Made by a program: the position numbers and the translations under genes
Assembly: GCA_027365475.1 (NCBI GenBank)
Contig: DAHXNI010000024.1
Coordinates: 1 to 64,000, forward strand
Source: Pseudomonadota bacterium
Lineage (GTDB): Bacteria; Pseudomonadota; Gammaproteobacteria; JAKAQQ01
Direction of reading: 5' to 3'
DNA: 64,000 bases
Notes under the pieces: model-generated
Database searches by the model: none
Told to the model about the DNA's origin: nothing
The model's input: only the letters and a program-made list of their open reading frames with translations
Part shown: positions 59,252 through 64,000 of the stretch, piece after piece
How the letters are laid out: every line of letters starts with the position of its first letter
Numbering within the stretch: the stretch's first letter is position 1

Positions 59252-61291
59252 ATGCGGAAGTTTACCCGAGTCGTAGCCAGCCTTTCCATCCTCTTTCTGG
59301 GTGCTTGTAGCGTCAGCAGCACGAGCCCCCCTCCTGCCAAAAACCCCGTCTCCGGATTTGTCGCCATGTACTATCCGGCCGGAGGGATTGGCCCTTTCCC
59401 CAATGACCTTTATTTTCTGAACTCGACGACTCATACGGGAACCCTGAATATTCCGGTAACCGACCCCGGCAATTTCGAAGACCCCTACGTCGATATGGAC
59501 ACGATGGCCGGGTTTTCGACCACGGCTCCCATCAATGCCTATTTCACCCAGCCCGTGAATCCCGCAACCCTTCCGGGCAATGTTTATGTTTTTCAAGTAC
59601 AAACCAATCCCCAGTTGGGGTATGCGGTAACCGGATTCGTGGCTCCACTGGTCTACGGCACCGACTATACGGCGAGCGTGTCCCCAGCCGATCCGGATGT
59701 TATTGATATTACGCCGACCGTGCCGCTCGCACCCGCAAGCTCCTATCTCATCGTGCTCACAAACGGCATCCAAGACACGGCCGGCAACCCTGCTGCCGCG
59801 GATACAAGCTATACCGAAATTGAACAATATCTCAACCAAGGGACGCCGCTGACCAGCCCGACCCTGACAGGGATCGCACCCATCATTGGATCCCAGCTCA
59901 CGGTCGCCAAAGATGCCGGACTCAACCCGGCCAATATCATCCTGACCTGGACGGTTTCGACCCAATCGATTACACCGGTTCTGGACAGTATCGAAAAAAA
60001 TGCAACAGCGACCCAAGTGACCGGCCTCAAGTTCATGGGAACCACCGCGAACTACATTTCCGGCAGTCCCGGTTACGCCAATATCTACCAGGGGCTACTG
60101 GAAATTCCATATTATCTGAGCGCTCCAACCGCTTCCAATCCAGCTGCCCCCCTCACCGATTTCTGGCATGGAGCACAAGGATCCTATCTCACGCGTTACA
60201 ACCCGGATCCTGTAGCCACCACAACACTTGAAATCCCGATCATCGTCACGGTTCCCAATGCTAATTCCCCGAACTATGCGTACCCGAGTTCCGGGTTCCC
60301 GGTCGCGATCTTCCAGCACGGCATTGGCCAGAATCGGACTAACGATCTTGCTGTGGCAGACGCGTTCGCGGATGCCGATTTCGCGACCGTGGCCATTGAT
60401 CTTCCGCTGCACGGCATCACCGATCCTACGAATCCATTTTACATGGGGGCGTATGAACGGACCTTCAATCTTCCACCCGGTCTCGGCACCCCGAACGTCC
60501 AGACCGGAACCATCGCGCCATCTGGAACCTACTTCATCAACCTTACGAACCTGCTCGTGAGCCGAGACAATCTCCGAGAGGCAGCGGCCGATCTCATCAC
60601 ACTGACACGGACCATTCCTTCGATCACGATTCCCACGACCAATCAGGTGCTCGACGGGTCGAAAATATTTTTTGTTGGGCATTCTCTCGGGGCCATTGTG
60701 GGAACCGTCTATCTCGGCGTGGATCCAACCGCTTATGCCGCCACCCTTGGCATGCCGGGCGCGGAAGTGCCCTACCTTTTGAACGATTCCGCCACCTTTG
60801 GCCCTATCATTCAAAGCGGTCTCGAACAAGCCGGGATTGCCCCAGGTACGCAACTTTACGACGATTTCCTGCGTAACGCTCAAACCATTGTTGATTCAGG
60901 AGACCCAGCCAACTGGGGGGCCCAGGCAGCCAAAGATCACCCGATCGACATGATCGAGGTCATCGGTGATTCAAGCACCGGTGCCCTACCAGACCAAGTG
61001 GTTCCTAACTCGGCCACCAACCTTCTTGCAAAAATCATGGGACTGACCCAATACGGCACACCGAACTACGGTACTGACTCTGTCAATGTCGTGCCAACCG
61101 GGGTGCGGGGCATTGTGAAGTTTCTGACCGGTGCACACGGTTCCCTGATCGACCCCTCGCCGAGTCTCGCGGCATTTCAGGAAATGCAAGCTGAAATGGT
61201 CGTCTTTGCTGCAGGCGATCCACCCCTCTCGTTGCCCGGAGACGGAGAGACGCTGCTGATCCAGAATACAGCGATCGTTCAGCATCCATAA
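59252..61291 (+). CDS. VolA-like surface lipoprotein lipase/esterase
   Basis: 679 residues. A lipoprotein signal peptide ends in the lipobox FLGAC (C19), predicting an envelope-anchored protein. Residues about 25-300 resemble the bacterial virulence-factor lipase N-terminal domain (Ig-like beta; PNDLYFLNSTT, PINAYFTQPVNP). The C-terminal half is an alpha/beta hydrolase with a nucleophile elbow GHSLG (S478) and an acid and His further on (HPIDMIEVIGD, GAHGSL). VolA-type enzymes hydrolyse lysophospholipids to scavenge fatty acids; this role is inferred. It lies divergent from rsmD and ends in a strong hairpin. Confidence 0.85.
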   Translation: MRKFTRVVASLSILFLGACSVSSTSPPPAKNPVSGFVAMYYPAGGIGPFPNDLYFLNSTTHTGTLNIPVTDPGNFEDPYVDMDTMAGFSTTAPINAYFTQPVNPATLPGNVYVFQVQTNPQLGYAVTGFVAPLVYGTDYTASVSPADPDVIDITPTVPLAPASSYLIVLTNGIQDTAGNPAAADTSYTEIEQYLNQGTPLTSPTLTGIAPIIGSQLTVAKDAGLNPANIILTWTVSTQSITPVLDSIEKNATATQVTGLKFMGTTANYISGSPGYANIYQGLLEIPYYLSAPTASNPAAPLTDFWHGAQGSYLTRYNPDPVATTTLEIPIIVTVPNANSPNYAYPSSGFPVAIFQHGIGQNRTNDLAVADAFADADFATVAIDLPLHGITDPTNPFYMGAYERTFNLPPGLGTPNVQTGTIAPSGTYFINLTNLLVSRDNLREAAADLITLTRTIPSITIPTTNQVLDGSKIFFVGHSLGAIVGTVYLGVDPTAYAATLGMPGAEVPYLLNDSATFGPIIQSGLEQAGIAPGTQLYDDFLRNAQTIVDSGDPANWGAQAAKDHPIDMIEVIGDSSTGALPDQVVPNSATNLLAKIMGLTQYGTPNYGTDSVNVVPTGVRGIVKFLTGAHGSLIDPSPSLAAFQEMQAEMVVFAAGDPPLSLPGDGETLLIQNTAIVQHP

Positions 61292-61317
61292 TAAATGCAT
61301 GCCGGCCGAAGGACAAA

Positions 61318-61349
61318 GCCAAGCGGCGGGTTACCTCCCGCCGTTTGGC
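61318..61349 (+). terminator. Stem-loop after the lipase gene
   Basis: GCCAAGCGGCGGG-ttacct-CCCGCCGTTTGGC is a 13-bp stem with one G-T pair. Only a short T-run (GGGGTTTT) follows 10 bases later, so termination may be incomplete. It separates the lipase from ftsE. Confidence 0.6.
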
Positions 61350-61376
61350 CGGTAGCGGGGTTTTAGATCGGATGCC

Positions 61377-62057
61377 GTGAATACTCCGGATTCCACGTCG
61401 ATCGAATTCAAGCGCGTCACGATGCGCTATGGATCTAACACTGATGCCCTGTCCGATCTGTCACTTGAGATCAACGAACAGGAGATGGTTTTTGTCACCG
61501 GTCCATCGGGAGCTGGGAAAAGTACACTCCTTCGACTACTCGCCGCACTCGAACGGCCGACACGCGGCCAGCTTTTCGCGCTAGGTCTGAATGTCAGCCA
61601 ACTGCCTAGTCGCCGCATTCCGGCTTACCGCCGCCGGATCGGACTCGTTTTTCAGGATCACCGTCTCCTGCTCGATCGCACCGTGTTCGATAACGTCGCA
61701 TTGCCGCTTGTCATTGCGGGTTACCCACGGCGCGAACTGACCAAACGAGTTCGCGCCGCGCTCCAGACGGTGGGATTATCAAACCGTGAGACGGCGCGCC
61801 CCATGATGCTCTCAGGAGGAGAACAGCAACGGGTGGGAATCGCCCGAGCGATTGTGGCCCGACCGCCGCTCCTCATTGCCGATGAACCCACCGGTAATCT
61901 TGATCCAGCTCTATCACTCGAAATCATGCAACTCTTTCGCCGCCTAAATGAAGCCGGAACTACCGTTGTCATTGCCTCGCACGCACTTGCACTCGTTGAA
62001 AAAATGGGATGCCGGGTTCTCAGACTCAATCACGGCATGCTGGAAGGCGACAGCTGA
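61377..62057 (+). CDS. ftsE: Cell division ATP-binding protein FtsE
   Basis: 226 residues from a GTG. Walker [13 protein letters not shown], signature [15 protein letters not shown], Walker [14 protein letters not shown]. FtsE with FtsX regulates septal peptidoglycan hydrolases rather than transporting a substrate. Its stop shares a base with the ftsX start. Confidence 0.94.
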   Translation: MNTPDSTSIEFKRVTMRYGSNTDALSDLSLEINEQEMVFVTGPSGAGKSTLLRLLAALERPTRGQLFALGLNVSQLPSRRIPAYRRRIGLVFQDHRLLLDRTVFDNVALPLVIAGYPRRELTKRVRAALQTVGLSNRETARPMMLSGGEQQRVGIARAIVARPPLLIADEPTGNLDPALSLEIMQLFRRLNEAGTTVVIASHALALVEKMGCRVLRLNHGMLEGDS

Positions 62058-62986
62058 TGCGCTTAATCGCTGCATCGCGCTCGACTTTTGCACACCATGG
62101 ACAGGCTCTCATTTCAAGCCTCGGGCTGCTTTGGCGAAAACGATGGATGACGTTCGCCACCTTGACTGTGATTGCGATTGCCCTGGGTTTCCCAGCCGGC
62201 CTACAGGTATTGACCCACAACGCCGAACGGCTGGAGCGTCCGCTGGGCATCACTCCCAGCCTGACCATTTTTCTGAAACCAGGGATATCGGATCAGATGG
62301 CCACCCAGATCGCACAACGGATTCATCAAACCTATTCCCTGCCCATCACACGAGTCATCGACCGCCGACAAGCACTTCAAGAGTTCAAAAAATGGGCTGG
62401 TGTGCATGGGATGCTCCATTTTCTCGGTCGACACCCGCTACCGGCTGTCCTGGTCTTTTCACTTCCGCCTGCCCAGCAAGCAACCCTGTCTGTCTGGTCG
62501 ACAAAACTGTCTCGTTGGGCCGGTATCTCTGCAATCCGAACAGATGTTGCCTGGCTCAGGCGTCTCGCTGCATTTGTCAATTTTTTGGGCCGCCTGAGCG
62601 AAGTTCTCTATCTCCTATTCGCACTGGCAACCTGCCTAATCGTTGGCAATACGATTCGGCTAGACATTGAAAACGCGCACACAGAGATTGTGACGCTGAA
62701 GCTCCTCGGTGCGCCTGGCAGCTTCATTCGACGACCTTTTCTCTATCGTGGTGGTTGGTATGGTCTGCTGGGCGGTATCTACGGCTTTCTCATTCTGATT
62801 GGAATATTTTCATTCCTGGCTGCACCGCTCAGTCTGCTCGGCCGCCTCTATGATGCAACTTTTGTGCTCCAGTGGCCTTCCTTCAGACTGTTCTTCACCC
62901 TCCTTTTGGGCGGGGGCCTGCTGGGGTGGCTCGGCGCGGCCTTTGCAATCGGACATGAACTGAAGCGCGACGATTCCAGATTCTGA
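62057..62986 (+). CDS. ftsX: Cell division membrane protein FtsX
   Basis: 309 residues with a cytoplasmic start, one membrane segment (WMTFATLTVIAIALGFPAG), a periplasmic loop of about 110 residues (with SLTIFLKPGISDQMATQI), and three more membrane segments. The motif NTIRLDIENAHTEIVTLKLLGAP is characteristic. It joins FtsE in controlling amidases via EnvC. The usual rpoH gene does not follow. Confidence 0.93.
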   Translation: MRLIAASRSTFAHHGQALISSLGLLWRKRWMTFATLTVIAIALGFPAGLQVLTHNAERLERPLGITPSLTIFLKPGISDQMATQIAQRIHQTYSLPITRVIDRRQALQEFKKWAGVHGMLHFLGRHPLPAVLVFSLPPAQQATLSVWSTKLSRWAGISAIRTDVAWLRRLAAFVNFLGRLSEVLYLLFALATCLIVGNTIRLDIENAHTEIVTLKLLGAPGSFIRRPFLYRGGWYGLLGGIYGFLILIGIFSFLAAPLSLLGRLYDATFVLQWPSFRLFFTLLLGGGLLGWLGAAFAIGHELKRDDSRF

Positions 62987-63040
62987 CTTGCCGACATGAT
63001 CAGACAACCCGGGCGCTTCTATCGCACTGCCTGTATCACT

Positions 63041-63736
63041 TCAACCGAGGAGATACCCTTCCATGAGGCGCGCCCAGCAGCCCTCCTTGAGACCCGATGC
63101 ATGGCCACTTTTTGCGAGAGAACGTTTGAGCCGGCATAAATTGCGTCGCGCCCAAATCACACGGACACGGCGCTCCCGTGCACGATCGAAATCCAGCAGA
63201 TAGACTCTCTCTCCATTTACAAGGACAATGTTATGGATGTTGAGATCTCTGTGATCAATGCCTTGATCATGAAAGCGACGGATAGTACGTCCGATTTCTG
63301 ACCAATCGATGGCGACACCCGCGTCCATGCACTGAGCCAGGCTCAGGCCAGATAGGCGCACGGTCACAAGATCTGCCGTATAGCCGCAGTACGCCCGATC
63401 GACACAGGCCAAGGCTGGTGTGGGAACCGGCAACCCGTTCCGTTTCATTTTCTCAAGAAGGACAAACTCCCGCCAGGGCCGGCTATGTCCGTAACCTATC
63501 CAGAGATAGCGGTCACGAATCAGTCGAGAGGGGTATCCTCCGCGGAAATAATGACGATGAACATACTCGTTGTCGCCTACTTCAAATGATCGGACAGAAC
63601 CCCGTTTGAGCGAATTGGGCAGGGTCTTGCCGGAAGTTGGGTTTGTCCATAGACTCAGGAGATCACCCGGAATGCCGGGGTCATAAATCAGGCAGCGCAT
63701 GCCTTTACGCCAAATGCCAAAACGAGTCAGTTCCAT
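63041..63736 (-). CDS. 3-deoxy-D-manno-octulosonic acid kinase (KdkA-like)
   Basis: 231 residues (ATG 63700 would give 219). The kinase-like motifs HRDLNIHNIVL and VYLLDFDRARERR, with YFRGGYPSRLIRDRYLWIG before them, match the Kdo/WaaP kinase family, close to KdkA. It phosphorylates the Kdo of the lipid A core in the cytoplasm. The start overlaps the start of the divergent glycosyltransferase gene. The ending after IWARRNLCRLKRSLAK is a little different from the usual, but within range. Confidence 0.88.
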   Translation of the reverse strand: MELTRFGIWRKGMRCLIYDPGIPGDLLSLWTNPTSGKTLPNSLKRGSVRSFEVGDNEYVHRHYFRGGYPSRLIRDRYLWIGYGHSRPWREFVLLEKMKRNGLPVPTPALACVDRAYCGYTADLVTVRLSGLSLAQCMDAGVAIDWSEIGRTIRRFHDQGIDHRDLNIHNIVLVNGERVYLLDFDRARERRVRVIWARRNLCRLKRSLAKSGHASGLKEGCWARLMEGYLLG

Positions 63737-64000
63737 GTTACCGAATCAAAACCACCCGCCCGAATCCATCGCTATTCTACGCTTGTCGGCCATCGGTGAT
63801 GTCTGCCATATGATCCCGGTCGTGCGTACCCTCCAGCATGCCTATCCCCGCTGTCAGCTGACCTGGATCATTGGCACGAAGGAATCCGAACTGGTTGACG
63901 ACTTGTCCGGGATCGAGTTCATTCGGTTCAACAAGGCAGCTGGCTGGCGGAGTTATCTGGATCTCCGCCGCTCGCTCCACTCGCGCCGTTTTGATCTTTT
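63735..64000 (+). CDS. Glycosyltransferase family 9 (heptosyltransferase-like), partial
   Basis: The first 88 residues are present. SIAILRLSAIGDVCHMIPVVRTL is the N-terminal motif of WaaC/WaaF-type transferases, and LTWIIGTKESEL follows as in the family. It probably adds heptose or another sugar to the lipopolysaccharide core. The frame runs off the window, with no stop. It shares a lipopolysaccharide role with the divergent kinase gene. Confidence 0.88.
   Translation, partial: MLPNQNHPPESIAILRLSAIGDVCHMIPVVRTLQHAYPRCQLTWIIGTKESELVDDLSGIEFIRFNKAAGWRSYLDLRRSLHSRRFDL

Overview
The window reads as a stretch of chromosome from a Gram-negative proteobacterium, most likely a gammaproteobacterium. 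The gene order points that way: a YajR-type MFS carrier beside ssb, tkt-gap-pgk-pyk, aroQ-accB-accC, fis-purH-purD, trxA-rho, coaD/rsmD and ftsE-ftsX. A Kdo kinase beside a family 9 glycosyltransferase indicates lipopolysaccharide. No rRNA, tRNA, CRISPR array or complete insertion sequence was found. The species cannot be named from sequence alone.

Layout. 0.25-8 kb: a mannose-type sugar unit, with a secreted GH92 alpha-mannosidase fused to a seven-bladed propeller facing an operon for a FucP-like symporter, a PfkB sugar kinase and an AGE/YihS-like isomerase. 8-10 kb: an accessory patch with a PaiB-like flavoprotein, an intact AbrB/PIN toxin-antitoxin pair and an IS200/IS605 scar; a decayed vapC lies at 4.1 kb. 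10-13.6 kb: an SDR dehydrogenase, a GMC oxidoreductase and an MFS carrier in one operon. 13.7-20.6 kb: ssb, a YajR-like carrier, a penicillin-acylase-type hydrolase, a GST-like protein, murI, a UPF0114 membrane protein and cytochrome c. 20.8-26.4 kb: transketolase, GAPDH, PGK and pyruvate kinase. 26.6-29.7 kb: pstS-pstC-pstA behind a Pho box, without pstB. 29.8-38.2 kb: methyl-cycle and methionine genes (metK, ahcY; metY, metX, hom), interrupted by an ABC-2 exporter and a 42-residue bTHX ribosomal protein gene.

38.3-42.8 kb: a split B12-dependent ribonucleotide reductase (nrdJa/nrdJb) whose large part carries an intein directly before the catalytic cysteine, behind two NrdR-like boxes. 43.1-46.4 kb: a DegQ/HtrA protease behind a sigmaE-like promoter, a small unknown protein, cutA and a TlpA-like thioredoxin. 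46.5-54 kb: aroQ-accB-accC, a zinc-ribbon DUF3426 protein, fis, purH, purD and a GNAT acetyltransferase. 54-64 kb: trxA-rho, a YadGH-type ABC exporter, coaD, rsmD, a VolA-like lipoprotein lipase, ftsEX, a Kdo kinase and a partial glycosyltransferase.

The most interesting regulatory element precedes metY-metX-hom. A short reading frame packed with Met and Cys codons is followed by a strong intrinsic terminator, and an 8-base segment inside that frame is perfectly complementary to the terminator's 5' arm. This looks like ribosome-mediated attenuation of methionine synthesis. The intein, the GH92-propeller fusion and several missing neighbours (pstB, prmA, dusB, ftsY) are the other points to follow up.
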